From contig NZ_JADKPN010000003.1 in assembly GCF_015352455.1 (NCBI RefSeq), forward strand, positions 124,001 through 188,000: a DNA stretch of 64,000 nucleotides. The letters run 5' to 3'. Positions 6,842 to 14,869 of this stretch are shown one piece after another. Position numbers and translations under genes: made by a program. Source of the stretch: Nocardioides islandensis (GTDB lineage: Bacteria > Actinomycetota > Actinomycetes > Propionibacteriales > Nocardioidaceae). A model generated the notes under the pieces. The model searched no databases, had not been told where the DNA came from, and worked only from the letters and a program-made list of their open reading frames with translations. How positions within the stretch are numbered: the stretch's first letter is position 1; each line of letters opens with the position of its first letter.

Positions 6842-9346
6842 CTACAGGTGCCAGCTGATCCGGAAGCTGCCGACGGCGGTCTTCACGCCGGCGACCGCGA
6901 TCCGGTACGTCTGGCCCTTCTGGACCGCGACGGTCACCCGGCTGCTCCTGCCCCTGCCGTGGTTGTCATCGGCGGTGACCAGGTGCAGCTTCTTCATCCG
7001 CGAGCCGGTGTAGACGCCGAGCAGGGTGTCGAACTTCGAGCCGGACAGGTCGACGGTCAGCCGGCCGGCCCGATGGGCGCGGTACTCGTACCAGACCGTC
7101 CGTCCGGACCGCTGGCCCGCGATCTTCCTGGGCTCCTTGCGCTCCTTGCTCGCGCCGACGGTGGAGCTGCCCTGCCTGCCGTGCTTGCCGGACAGGCTCG
7201 TCGCGCCTTTCAGGTCGTCGTTCGCCGGGGCGTAGGTGTAGCCCAGCGACACCGCGCCCTGGCTCGCGCCTGCACCTGCGTTGAGGCCGTCGACGGCGAT
7301 CCGGTACGTCACCCCGCGCCTCACGGTCGCGACCAGCGCGCTGGTGGGGTCGGTGGGTGAGGCGTTGTCGTTGCCGGCGACCTCCGTCGCCGCCGCGACC
7401 GACGAGCCCCGGTAGACGCCGAGCAGCGTGTCGAACGTCGACCCGGACGTGGAGAGCCGCAGGGCGCCCGTGGCCGGGGCGGTGAACGACCACCACACCG
7501 AAGCGCCGCCGGCGTTGCCCGCGACGGCCGGCTCGCCGGTCTCCTTGGTCGCGCCGTTGTTGCCACCGGTCACCTGACCGCGCGGCGCCGCGAGGGGGGT
7601 CGCCGAGCCGAACGCGTCGTTGGCCAGCGGCACGAAGAAGTTGGCGCTCTGCGGGTCCGCGCAGCCGCCGTTGACGTGCATCCCGACGCCCGACGGCGCG
7701 CCCGAGTAGAGCACGGCGGACGGCGAGGTCCCGTCGTTGAAGTCGACGTGGCCACTCGAGCCGGGGAACACGTCACCGGGACCGCCGGGGTAGGGGTAGG
7801 TGTCCATGCTCGTGCTGCCGTCGGCCTCGACCACGTCGAGCAGCCGGTGCACGTCGTCGGCGTTGGCCTTGTTCGAGCGCCGCACGCTCTCGTCCACGTG
7901 GTAGACGATCACGCCGCACGCCGGCAGCCCCGCGTCGTACCCCACGAGCTGGCGGTTCTCGACCAGGTAGTACTCGCCGGTGCCCTTGTGGGACTCGAAC
8001 TTCCAGTCCACGCCCTTCGGGTTGGCGAGGAGCCGGTACGCCGTGGGGCTGGTCGCCGACGCCGGCAAGGGGGCGTTGTCCACCTGGCCCTCGATCGGAA
8101 CGGGCGTGATCCAGCCCTGGTAGGACTTGGAGAACGCGTCCAGGCCGGCCGGCGTCGTGCCGTGGGCGGCAGTGCCGACGTAGTTCCAGCTCCCGCCGGA
8201 CATCAGGCTCCACCGCGAGATGCCCGCGCTGCTGTAGTCGATGTCGTAGAGGTCGGGGAAGCCGAGGTCGTGGCCCATCTCGTGGGCCATGATCCCCATC
8301 GTCGACATGTGGCCGGGGGAGTCGAAGCCGGCGCACATGTACTCGCCGAACATCGTGCCGCCGGCGCGGTTGACGACGGTCCCGTCGACGCGCGGGGCCG
8401 CGGCGTAGAGGCCTCCTTGGTGTCCCCACACGCTGTTGCCGCAGGTGTCGAGGTCGCCGCCGTACGACGTCTCGTACCCGGCCACGATGACCGTGACGTG
8501 CAGCTCGGAGGGGCTGAGCACGCCGTTGTGGTCGCCGTCGAAGGACCCGTAGTCGACGTAGGGGTTCGCGGCCTTGATGGCGTCGACGGCGAGCTTGACC
8601 TCAGCCGGGTTGCTGAAGTCGTCCTTGAAGTCCGGGTGGTCGTAGGGCAGCTGGAGCCAGCCGACCACGCCGTTGTTCGCGACGCCGCCGGACTCGGCGG
8701 CCGGCGTGAGCGCCAGCTTCCCGAAGCTGTTCTGGGTGTAGTAGCCGGACACGCCGGAGGGTCCGAAGAACGCCTGTGACCACTGGTCCTCGGTGGTGCC
8801 CAGGCTCGGCTGGTCGGCGAAGGACACCAGGATCACCAGGCCGGGCTGCGTGCCGGTGCCGGTGCCGGGCGACCGCTCGACGAGCGCCGGGGTCGCCGTG
8901 CGGGCGACGACCTGGCGGCGGACGCCGCGAGCGGCCGCAGGAGGCGACGCCTTGCCCACCTCGAGCGAGGAGGCCACGGCGCGGCCGGTGGGGCCGACCC
9001 GGACGACGTACCGCCAGACGCCGGCGGCGTCCTTGGTGACGGCGTACCCGCCCCTCGTCTGGTAGCCGCCGGTCTGCGAGTCGCCCCACGCGCGGACGGT
9101 GACGACGGTGCCGTCGGGCTGGGTGACCCGGTGCGGGAAGGGGTCGACCGGCACGCCCGGGTTGCGCGGCGCGGCCGTGCTCGGCAGCGCGCTCAGCGGC
9201 GTGTCCGTGGAGACCTGCACGACCGCGGGTGCCGAGGCGCTCGTGCCGCTCGCCGCCGGGAGGGCCGCGGTGCCGCCGGCGGTGACCCCGAGGGCCAGGC
9301 CCCCGGCCAGGGCGCCCCCGAGACCACGCAGGGTGCTGCGATGCAT
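6842..9346 (-). CDS. Secreted M6-family (immune inhibitor A-like) zinc metalloprotease
   Basis: 834 residues from ATG 9346, chosen because GAGGGGGA lies about six bases upstream; an in-frame ATG 24 bases earlier lacks a ribosome site. Signal peptide over residues 1-30, pro-region to about 150, then the M6 catalytic domain with the zinc motif HEMGHDLGFPD (355-365) and the following Met-turn-like SLMSGGSWN. Residues 270-281 (DGDHNGVLSPSE) form an EF-hand type calcium loop ahead of the active site. Two tandem beta-sandwich modules follow (about 574-700 and 709-834), both with FDTLLGVY and a TYRIAV strand, of the pre-peptidase C-terminal type. It is an exported, calcium-stabilised protease; substrate unknown. 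Stop TAG at 6842. Confidence 0.88.
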   Translation of the reverse strand: MHRSTLRGLGGALAGGLALGVTAGGTAALPAASGTSASAPAVVQVSTDTPLSALPSTAAPRNPGVPVDPFPHRVTQPDGTVVTVRAWGDSQTGGYQTRGGYAVTKDAAGVWRYVVRVGPTGRAVASSLEVGKASPPAAARGVRRQVVARTATPALVERSPGTGTGTQPGLVILVSFADQPSLGTTEDQWSQAFFGPSGVSGYYTQNSFGKLALTPAAESGGVANNGVVGWLQLPYDHPDFKDDFSNPAEVKLAVDAIKAANPYVDYGSFDGDHNGVLSPSELHVTVIVAGYETSYGGDLDTCGNSVWGHQGGLYAAAPRVDGTVVNRAGGTMFGEYMCAGFDSPGHMSTMGIMAHEMGHDLGFPDLYDIDYSSAGISRWSLMSGGSWNYVGTAAHGTTPAGLDAFSKSYQGWITPVPIEGQVDNAPLPASATSPTAYRLLANPKGVDWKFESHKGTGEYYLVENRQLVGYDAGLPACGVIVYHVDESVRRSNKANADDVHRLLDVVEADGSTSMDTYPYPGGPGDVFPGSSGHVDFNDGTSPSAVLYSGAPSGVGMHVNGGCADPQSANFFVPLANDAFGSATPLAAPRGQVTGGNNGATKETGEPAVAGNAGGASVWWSFTAPATGALRLSTSGSTFDTLLGVYRGSSVAAATEVAGNDNASPTDPTSALVATVRRGVTYRIAVDGLNAGAGASQGAVSLGYTYAPANDDLKGATSLSGKHGRQGSSTVGASKERKEPRKIAGQRSGRTVWYEYRAHRAGRLTVDLSGSKFDTLLGVYTGSRMKKLHLVTADDNHGRGRSSRVTVAVQKGQTYRIAVAGVKTAVGSFRISWHL

Positions 9347-9434
9347 GTGTTCCCCCTCGAGAAGAGACAAGAGTGACCGGCCGCGACGGTGCGACGGCCG
9401 GACGTGCTGACGTCCTACCCCGCCGCGCCCGGAC

Positions 9435-10376
9435 CTAACCCGCGAGCTCCTCCAGGAACCCGAGGAGCAGGCTGTGGACCTCGTCGGGCCGCTCCATCTG
9501 CACGAAGTGGCTGGCGCGCAGCTCGACGTACGTCGCGTCCTCGAGGCGGTCGGCGGCCGAGCGCATGTCGCGCGCCCCGGCCAGCACGTCGTACGTCGCC
9601 GCGACCAGCATCACGGGCACGGTGACGCGGCTGAGCGAGACGCGGGCGTGCTCGGAGGTGCGCAGGGCGAGGTGGAAGTACCACTCGACGGGGATCGACA
9701 GGAACTCGCGGACCGCGCGCGCCGTGAGGTCGTTGTCGGGCGTCGGCAGCATGAACCCCGAGTGGGTCAGCACCGCGATCGCGCGGCCGCCCACCGGGAG
9801 CCGGGTGGTGACGGGGCTGAGGACGCGGCCGGTGGCCCGGAGCACCCGCGAGAGGCCGACGGTGATGCCGCGCGCGAGGGCGTGGGGCAGGCGCAGCGGG
9901 CCGAGCATGGTCGCGAAGGTGTCACCCGGGACGCCGGCCACGCCGAAGATGCCGCTGACGCGCTCGGGGTGCCGCAGGGCCATCTCGAAGGCGGTGTTGA
10001 CGCCCATCGACCAGCCCATCAGGACCGCCCGGTCGACGCCGAAGTGGTCCATCACCGACAGGGCGTCCTCGACGAACTCCTCGATGCCCACGCGTCCGGG
10101 GTCGCCGGGCCGGTCCGAGCCGCCGGTGCCGCGGTGGTTCCAGGAGACGACCCGGACGCCGCAGTCGGCGTGCAGCAGGGCGGGCCAGGTCCAGGGGCTG
10201 GTGCCGAGGCCGTTGCACAGCACGACCGTCGGGCCGTCGATCCGGCCCGTCGGGTCGTTGGTCCAGGCGCGCAGGCGGGTCCCGTCGTCGCTGAGGATGT
10301 GGTGGAACCCCACCACCGACTCCGCGGGCCTGGTGCTGGTTCCTCGCGCGGCCGAGTCCGGGGTGGGTGTGGTCAT
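9435..10376 (-). CDS. Alpha/beta hydrolase
   Basis: 313 residues. Core alpha/beta-hydrolase fold: VVLCNGLGTSPWTW (oxyanion region), nucleophile elbow GWSMG, acidic residue in the segment VAATYDVLAG and catalytic His in ASHFVQMERP near the C-terminus. Soluble, no signal peptide. The family covers esterases, lipases, epoxide hydrolases and haloperoxidase-like enzymes; the substrate cannot be told. Transcribed after the DMT exporter gene with a 26-base gap. GACAAT sits seven bases before the ATG, so a leaderless promoter of its own is possible. Confidence 0.8.
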   Translation of the reverse strand: MTTPTPDSAARGTSTRPAESVVGFHHILSDDGTRLRAWTNDPTGRIDGPTVVLCNGLGTSPWTWPALLHADCGVRVVSWNHRGTGGSDRPGDPGRVGIEEFVEDALSVMDHFGVDRAVLMGWSMGVNTAFEMALRHPERVSGIFGVAGVPGDTFATMLGPLRLPHALARGITVGLSRVLRATGRVLSPVTTRLPVGGRAIAVLTHSGFMLPTPDNDLTARAVREFLSIPVEWYFHLALRTSEHARVSLSRVTVPVMLVAATYDVLAGARDMRSAADRLEDATYVELRASHFVQMERPDEVHSLLLGFLEELAG

Positions 10377-10402
10377 GCGGCCGATTGTCCGCGCCGCGGG
10401 GC

Positions 10403-11260
10403 TCAGTCCGGCGCGGGCTCGCCGAGCGTGTCGGTGCCTCGCGTGGCGCCGACACTGGCCACCATCACCGCGCCCACGGCGACCCACTGCACGGGCGTCA
10501 GGAACTCCTGGAGCACCACGATCCCGGCCAGCGCGGCGGCGGCCGGCTCCAGGCTCATCAGGATGCTGAAGACATCCGGCCTGATGGTGCGCAGTGCCAT
10601 CAGCTCGGCGGAGTACGGGACGACCGAGCTGAGCAGCCCGACCGCGGCCCCGAGCAGCAGGATCTGCGGGTCGACCAGGTCGCTGCCGCCGGACGGGACC
10701 GCGGCGGGCGTCAGCATCACGGTGGCCACCACGCTGGCCATCGCCAGGCCGTCGAGCCCGGCCCAGCGGCGCCCGGTCTGGGCGCTGAGCAGGATGTACG
10801 CCGCCCAGGCGCCACCCGCGGCCAGCGCGAAGGCCACGCCCGCCAGGTCCAGCTCGGTCTTCTCGAGGCCCAAGAGGGCGACGCCGACGGCCGCCAGCCC
10901 GACCCACGCCAGGTCGCGGGCGCGTCGCGACATGACCACGGCGAGCACGAGCGGTCCGGCGAACTCGAACGTCACCGCCAGCCCCAGCGGGATCCGTGCG
11001 AACGCCTGGTAGATCGACCAGTTCATCGCTCCCAGCGTCACGCCGAAGGCCACCACCGTCAGCCAGTCGGCGCGGCTGCGGCCGCGGAGTGCCGGTCGGG
11101 CCCACGCGAGCAACACCACCGAGCTGGTCGCCAGCCGCAGCCAGACCATCGCCGTCGGCTCGACCTGGCCGAACAGGTGCTTGGCGACGGCCGCGCCGAG
11201 CTGCACCGAGGCGATCCCCGCGAGCACCAGCCAGACCGGGGAGATCGGGCGGCGGGTCAC
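10403..11260 (-). CDS. EamA/DMT-family exporter (RhtA-like)
   Basis: 285 residues, ten predicted membrane helices in two five-helix EamA halves; motifs such as VWLRLATSSVVLLAWARPAL, AVTFEFAGPLVLAV and SLEPAAAALAGIVVLQEFL match the RhtA group that exports threonine, homoserine and other amino acids. Location: cytoplasmic membrane. GTG start at 11260 follows TAGGCT with a seven-base spacer, so the mRNA is probably leaderless. Substrate is a family-based guess. Confidence 0.78.
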   Translation of the reverse strand: MTRRPISPVWLVLAGIASVQLGAAVAKHLFGQVEPTAMVWLRLATSSVVLLAWARPALRGRSRADWLTVVAFGVTLGAMNWSIYQAFARIPLGLAVTFEFAGPLVLAVVMSRRARDLAWVGLAAVGVALLGLEKTELDLAGVAFALAAGGAWAAYILLSAQTGRRWAGLDGLAMASVVATVMLTPAAVPSGGSDLVDPQILLLGAAVGLLSSVVPYSAELMALRTIRPDVFSILMSLEPAAAALAGIVVLQEFLTPVQWVAVGAVMVASVGATRGTDTLGEPAPD

Positions 11261-11298
11261 GTCGGCGAGCCTAGGGAGTCGTCGGCGCGGGACGTGGC

Positions 11299-11331
11299 GA
11301 GGGCCGGTCCCGCGGTACGGGACCGGCCCTC
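11299..11331. terminator. Strong hairpin terminator after the secreted protein gene
   Basis: GAGGGCCGGTCCC and GGGACCGGCCCTC are perfect 13-base arms with a seven-base loop. It lies between the stop of the 11346-11948 gene and the promoter of the DMT exporter. No T-tract follows on either strand. Confidence 0.7.
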
Positions 11332-11345
11332 AGGTCACGCGAGGG

Positions 11346-11948
11346 TCAGGCGCAGCCGAAGAAGACGGTCGAGCCGCTGCGCTTGCTGCCGCCGCTGACG
11401 GTCCAGACGGCGACGCCGTTGCAGGCTGCGAGGAGGCCGGAGTCCGGGACACCGTTGCCGGCGCCGGCCGGGTAGTCGCACTGCCAGTTGGCGTTCGGGT
11501 CGCCGGAGAAGGCGCCGGTGACCCGGGCGCACGCGGACTGCTGCGCGGTCGTGCTGCCCGCGGCGGCGACGTAGAACGTCGTGCTCGCCTGGGCGGAGCC
11601 GCCGTCCGACAGCTGGTACGTCGCGGAGAACGTGTAGCTGCCCGAGGCGAGACCGCTGACGGTGGCGCCGTACGTCGCGCCGCTGCGGGTCGAGGTCACC
11701 AGCGCGCAGCCGGCGTTGGCACCGCCGACGGTGCAGGTGACGCTCGTGACGTCGGAGGCCGTGCGGTTCACCTGGGTCTGCAGGTTCGCGGTGCTGCCGC
11801 TGACGGTCGCGCTGGCCGAGGCCGTCGCGGTCGTCGGGACCTTTCCGCCCCTCGCCGCGACGCTCGGTCCGGCGAGTGCCAGGACGACGAGGCCGATGAC
11901 GGCGACTGGGACGGCAAGCAGCATCCCCCGGGAACGACGGTGGTCCAT
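11346..11948 (-). CDS. Secreted protein of unknown function with Ig-like segment
   Basis: 200 residues. N-terminal signal (DHRRSRG then a strong hydrophobic run to about residue 30, AARGG). Residues 38-125 look like a single beta-sandwich of Ig/fibronectin style (ATVSGSTANLQTQV, YGATVSGLASGSYTFSATY). The last 70 residues hold four Cys (SACARV, WQCDYP, AACNGV, FFGCA) that may pair. The Ser/Thr/Ala-rich composition and lack of catalytic motifs point to a small extracellular binding or structural protein. I do not recognise a family. Its 5' leader appears long and structured. Confidence 0.6.
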   Translation of the reverse strand: MDHRRSRGMLLAVPVAVIGLVVLALAGPSVAARGGKVPTTATASASATVSGSTANLQTQVNRTASDVTSVTCTVGGANAGCALVTSTRSGATYGATVSGLASGSYTFSATYQLSDGGSAQASTTFYVAAAGSTTAQQSACARVTGAFSGDPNANWQCDYPAGAGNGVPDSGLLAACNGVAVWTVSGGSKRSGSTVFFGCA

Positions 11949-12221
11949 GGTGTGCCCTTTCTGATGACGACCCCGTGACGGTCCCCGTACACCGGCCCTA
12001 CCCCGTGTTCGTGCGAGGTAAACCCGGGCGACGGCAGAAGCTGCCGTGGGACCGCCTCGTCGCGCTCAGGCTAGGGGCGCCGCCGCGGTCCCGCGGCGGA
12101 ACGGCGTGCCCCTCCGGGATGGTCTGGTCGGGTTCTTTCCCCGGCAGCGGGCCGCCACCGATGGATCGGCGTCGGTGGCCGGGTCTACCCTCCGAGAACC
12201 GTCCGACGGGAGGAGATCCAG
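11949..12221. other. Divergent intergenic region with stable hairpins
   Basis: Holds a perfect hairpin ACGGCAG-AAG-CTGCCGT (12031-12047) enclosed by GCGAGG (12013-12018) and CCTCG (12055-12059), and a second hairpin CCGCCGCGG-TC-CCGCGGCGG (12080-12099). On the minus strand TAGCCT (12074 down to 12069) could be a -10 for the secreted protein, placing the first structure in a leader of about 110 bases. On the plus strand TACCCT (12184-12189) may serve the BNR gene. No ORF. Confidence 0.5.
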
Positions 12222-13325
12222 GTGGCCGGCAACGGTGGAGCGAGCAGCACGATCGTCATGGTGGGCACCCGCAAGGGGCTGTGGATCGGCAGGTCCGACG
12301 CGGCCCGCCAGGAGTGGGAGTTCGACGGCCCCCACTTCGACATGGAGGAGGTCTACTCCTGCCTGGTCGACAAGCGCGGGGAGCGACCGCGGCTGCTCAC
12401 GGGGGCCAGCTCCAGCTGGCTGGGGCCGCAGGTGTGGCGTTCCGACGACCTCGGCGCGAGCTGGCAGGAGACGCCGAACGGCGCGATCCGCTTCCCCGAG
12501 GGCACGGAGGAGACGTTGGCCCGCGTCTGGCAGCTCACCCCGGGCGCAGAGGAGGGAGTCGTGTACGCCGGCACCGAGCCGGGCGCCGTCTGGCGCTCCA
12601 CCGACCGCGGCGAGACGTTCACCCTCGAGCAGGCCCTGTGGGACCACCCCGAGCGGCCCGAGTGGGGCGCCGGGTTCGGGGGCCAGGCCTTCCACACGAT
12701 CCTGCCGCACCCCACGGACCCGCGGTCGGTGACCGCGGCCATCTCGACCGGCGGGGTCTACCAGACCACGGACGGCGGTGCCTCGTGGCACGCCCGCAAC
12801 CAGGGCATCCGGGCGGAGTTCCTGCCCGAGGGCCAGCAGTACCCCGACTTCGGCCAGTGCGTCCACAAGGTGACGCGGCACCCGGCGCGGCCCGAGCGGC
12901 TCTACCTCCAGAACCACGGCGGCGTCTACCGCTCCGACGACGAGGGTGGGATCTGGAAGTCCATCGCCGACGGCCTGCCCGCCGACTTCGGGTTCCCCAT
13001 CGTCGTCCACCCGCACGAGCCCGACACGGTCTACGTCTTCCCGCTCGACGGCGGCGCCGGGCGCTATCCGCCCGGGGGCAAGGCCCGGGTGTGGCGCTCG
13101 CGCGACGCTGGGGAGACCTGGGAGGAGCTGAGCGCGGGGTTGCCGGAGGCGTTCTTCGTCGGGGTGATGCGCGACGCGATGACCGCCGACGACCACGAGA
13201 GCGCCGGCATCTACGTCGGCACCCGCAACGGCGCCGTCTGGGCCTCGGCCGACTCGGGTGAGACCTGGCGGCAGATCGTCGCCGACCTGCCCGACGTGAT
13301 GGTGGTCCGCGCGGCTTCGCTGTAG
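12222..13325 (+). CDS. BNR/Asp-box beta-propeller protein (sialidase/VPS10-like fold)
   Basis: 367 residues from GTG 12222 with GGGAGGAGAT nine bases upstream. Six Asp-box motifs of the S-x-D-x-G-x-x-W kind: RSDDLGASW, RSTDRGETF, QTTDGGASW, RSDDEGGIW, RSRDAGETW and ASADSGETW, spaced as blades of a six- or seven-bladed propeller. No signal peptide and no sialidase FRIP motif or catalytic Tyr/Glu set, so it is unlikely to be a sialidase; database relatives are usually called exo-alpha-sialidase or glycosyl hydrolase by fold only. Followed 10 bases later by an SRPBCC gene. Confidence 0.8.
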   Translation: MAGNGGASSTIVMVGTRKGLWIGRSDAARQEWEFDGPHFDMEEVYSCLVDKRGERPRLLTGASSSWLGPQVWRSDDLGASWQETPNGAIRFPEGTEETLARVWQLTPGAEEGVVYAGTEPGAVWRSTDRGETFTLEQALWDHPERPEWGAGFGGQAFHTILPHPTDPRSVTAAISTGGVYQTTDGGASWHARNQGIRAEFLPEGQQYPDFGQCVHKVTRHPARPERLYLQNHGGVYRSDDEGGIWKSIADGLPADFGFPIVVHPHEPDTVYVFPLDGGAGRYPPGGKARVWRSRDAGETWEELSAGLPEAFFVGVMRDAMTADDHESAGIYVGTRNGAVWASADSGETWRQIVADLPDVMVVRAASL

Positions 13326-13335
13326 ACAGGCCCCC

Positions 13336-13800
13336 ATGGGACGCCCGTTCACCATCACGCGCAGCACCAGCATCGCCGCCAACGCGGAGGTGATCCACGG
13401 CCTGGTCGACGACTTCCACCGGTGGTCCTCGTGGTCACCCTGGGAGGACCTCGACCCGGCCATGCAGCGCTCCTACTCCGGCCCCGAGCGGGGCGTCGGC
13501 GCGCGCTACGCCTGGAAGGGCAACCGCAAGGCCGGCGAGGGGAGCATGGAGATCACCGGCCTCGCTCCGGATGCGGTCGACATCGAGCTGCGCTTCCTCC
13601 GGCCCTGGAACGCCACCAACCAGGTGCGGCTCCAGCTGGCGCCCACGACGACCGGCACCGAGGTCTCCTGGACCATGCGCGGCGAGCACGTCGGCCTGAT
13701 GGGGCTCCTCAGCCGGGTGATGCCCCTGGACAAGATGGTCGGCAAGGACTTCGAGAAGGGGCTGACCCGGCTCAAGGCCGTCGCCGAGCAGGCCCGCTGA
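13336..13800 (+). CDS. SRPBCC (START/polyketide-cyclase-like) protein
   Basis: 154 residues. The N-terminal SIAANAEVIHGLVDDFHRWSSWSPWEDLDP pattern, the central GSMEITGLAPD and the C-terminal amphipathic helix (DFEKGLTRLKAVAEQ) match the SRPBCC cavity fold that binds hydrophobic ligands. Cytosolic. It lies between the BNR gene and a phosphotransferase with 10- and 3-base gaps, so the three are probably co-transcribed. TAGACA lies seven bases before the ATG and may give an internal start. Ligand unknown. Confidence 0.78.
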   Translation: MGRPFTITRSTSIAANAEVIHGLVDDFHRWSSWSPWEDLDPAMQRSYSGPERGVGARYAWKGNRKAGEGSMEITGLAPDAVDIELRFLRPWNATNQVRLQLAPTTTGTEVSWTMRGEHVGLMGLLSRVMPLDKMVGKDFEKGLTRLKAVAEQAR

Positions 13801-13803
13801 CCG

Positions 13804-14670
13804 ATGGCCGTCGACCCCGTCGCGGCGTCCCTCGCGGCGGCCTCCGCGGCGCTGGGCCGTCCGGTCCACGACCTCGGTGGGCTCGGCGGCAGCGACCGGT
13901 CCAACGTGCACCGGGTCACCGACGGCGCGGACACCTACGTGGTGAAGGGCTACGGCGGGGGCAGCGTCGCCTCGTGGGCCCGGGAGTCCGTCGGCCTCGG
14001 CGTCGCGGGCGAGCTCGGCGTGGCGCCCCGGCTGCTGGCCACGGCGCCGGACCCGCCCCTGGTCGTGATGGAGGACCTCGGCTCCGCCCCCGACGTCGCC
14101 CAGCACCTGCTGGCCGACGACCCGCGTGCGGCCGACGACGCGCTCGTCGCGTGGGCGCGGACGCTCGGCCTCCTGCACGCGCGCACCCACGCCGACCGCG
14201 AGGCCACCCGGCGGGCCTTTTCCCGGGCCGAGGCCTCCGTCGCCGGCCGGGGTCCCACGGACCGGTTCACCCTCGGCGTCCAGGGCAGCCTCGACGACGC
14301 GAACCGCGGCTGGGCCACGAACGCCGAGGAGCTCGCCATCCCCGACCCGCCGGACGTGGGGGTGCTCGCCGAGTCGCTCGCCGACCCGGACCACCACGCG
14401 CTGAGCCCGTCGGACACCTGTCCGGACAACAACATGCTCCTCGCCGACGGCTGCCGGCTCATCGACTTCGAGTGGGCCGAGGTGCGGCACCCGGCGTGGG
14501 ACGCGGCGTACCTCTCCGTCCCCTGGCCGACCTGCTGGTGCTCGTGGCGGATCCCCGACGACTCGGCCGACCGCGCGATGGACGCCTACCGCGAGGAGGC
14601 GGCGCGGGGCATCCCGTACGTCGGCGCCGACGCCTTCCTCGACGATGTGTTTGTCGACCCGCCCGGTTGA
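13804..14670 (+). CDS. Aminoglycoside-phosphotransferase-fold kinase, possibly C-terminally truncated
   Basis: 288 residues. Kinase-like fold: TYVVKGYGGG carries the ATP-binding Lys, VVMEDLG the hinge, SPSDTCPDNNML the catalytic loop (Asp and Asn kept, but the usual His-Gly-Asp is replaced by Pro-Ser-Asp), and LIDFEWAE the metal-binding Asp. The family phosphorylates small molecules or antibiotics; the target is unknown. After AFLDDVF the reading frame ends within the GGTTGAGG sequence of an intergenic repeat, and the helical C-terminal tail normal for the family is absent, so the end may have been replaced by repeat DNA. Confidence 0.68.
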   Translation: MAVDPVAASLAAASAALGRPVHDLGGLGGSDRSNVHRVTDGADTYVVKGYGGGSVASWARESVGLGVAGELGVAPRLLATAPDPPLVVMEDLGSAPDVAQHLLADDPRAADDALVAWARTLGLLHARTHADREATRRAFSRAEASVAGRGPTDRFTLGVQGSLDDANRGWATNAEELAIPDPPDVGVLAESLADPDHHALSPSDTCPDNNMLLADGCRLIDFEWAEVRHPAWDAAYLSVPWPTCWCSWRIPDDSADRAMDAYREEAARGIPYVGADAFLDDVFVDPPG

Positions 14671-14820
14671 GGCCACGGCCGACTCGCGTCTCTGCTCGTC
14701 GATGGGTTTCGAGACGCGTCACACAGTCCCTCGCAAGCTCGGCCCTGCGTCGACGCTCCTCAACCTGCCCGCCTGATCCTGGTCCTCGCAAGCTCGGTCC
14801 AGGGGCGTTCAGATCTCGCG
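14660..14820. repeat. Degenerate intergenic repeat of the GGTTGAGG/TTTCGAGA class
   Basis: GGTTGAGG (14664-14671) has its complement CCTCAACC about 90 bases on, and CGCGTCTC pairs with GAGACGCG inside it. CCTCGCAAGCTCGG occurs twice. The sequence resembles the 701-805 repeat but is more decayed. The phosphotransferase stop codon is inside its left edge, and the ilvD promoter follows. Confidence 0.6.
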
Positions 14821-14869
14821 CTGCCGCTCGCCCCGGCGTACCGCTGACTCCCGCTACTAGGCTCGCGGC

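Noticed and set aside
12013..12063. Cyclic-di-GMP (GEMM) or other named riboswitch before the secreted protein
   Set aside because: GGTAAACC looks similar to part of GEMM, but the second stem and GACGCAAAGCC block are absent; kept only as an unnamed structure.
12222..13325. True sialidase
   Set aside because: Asp boxes are present, but there is no FRIP motif, catalytic Asp-Tyr-Glu set or signal peptide.
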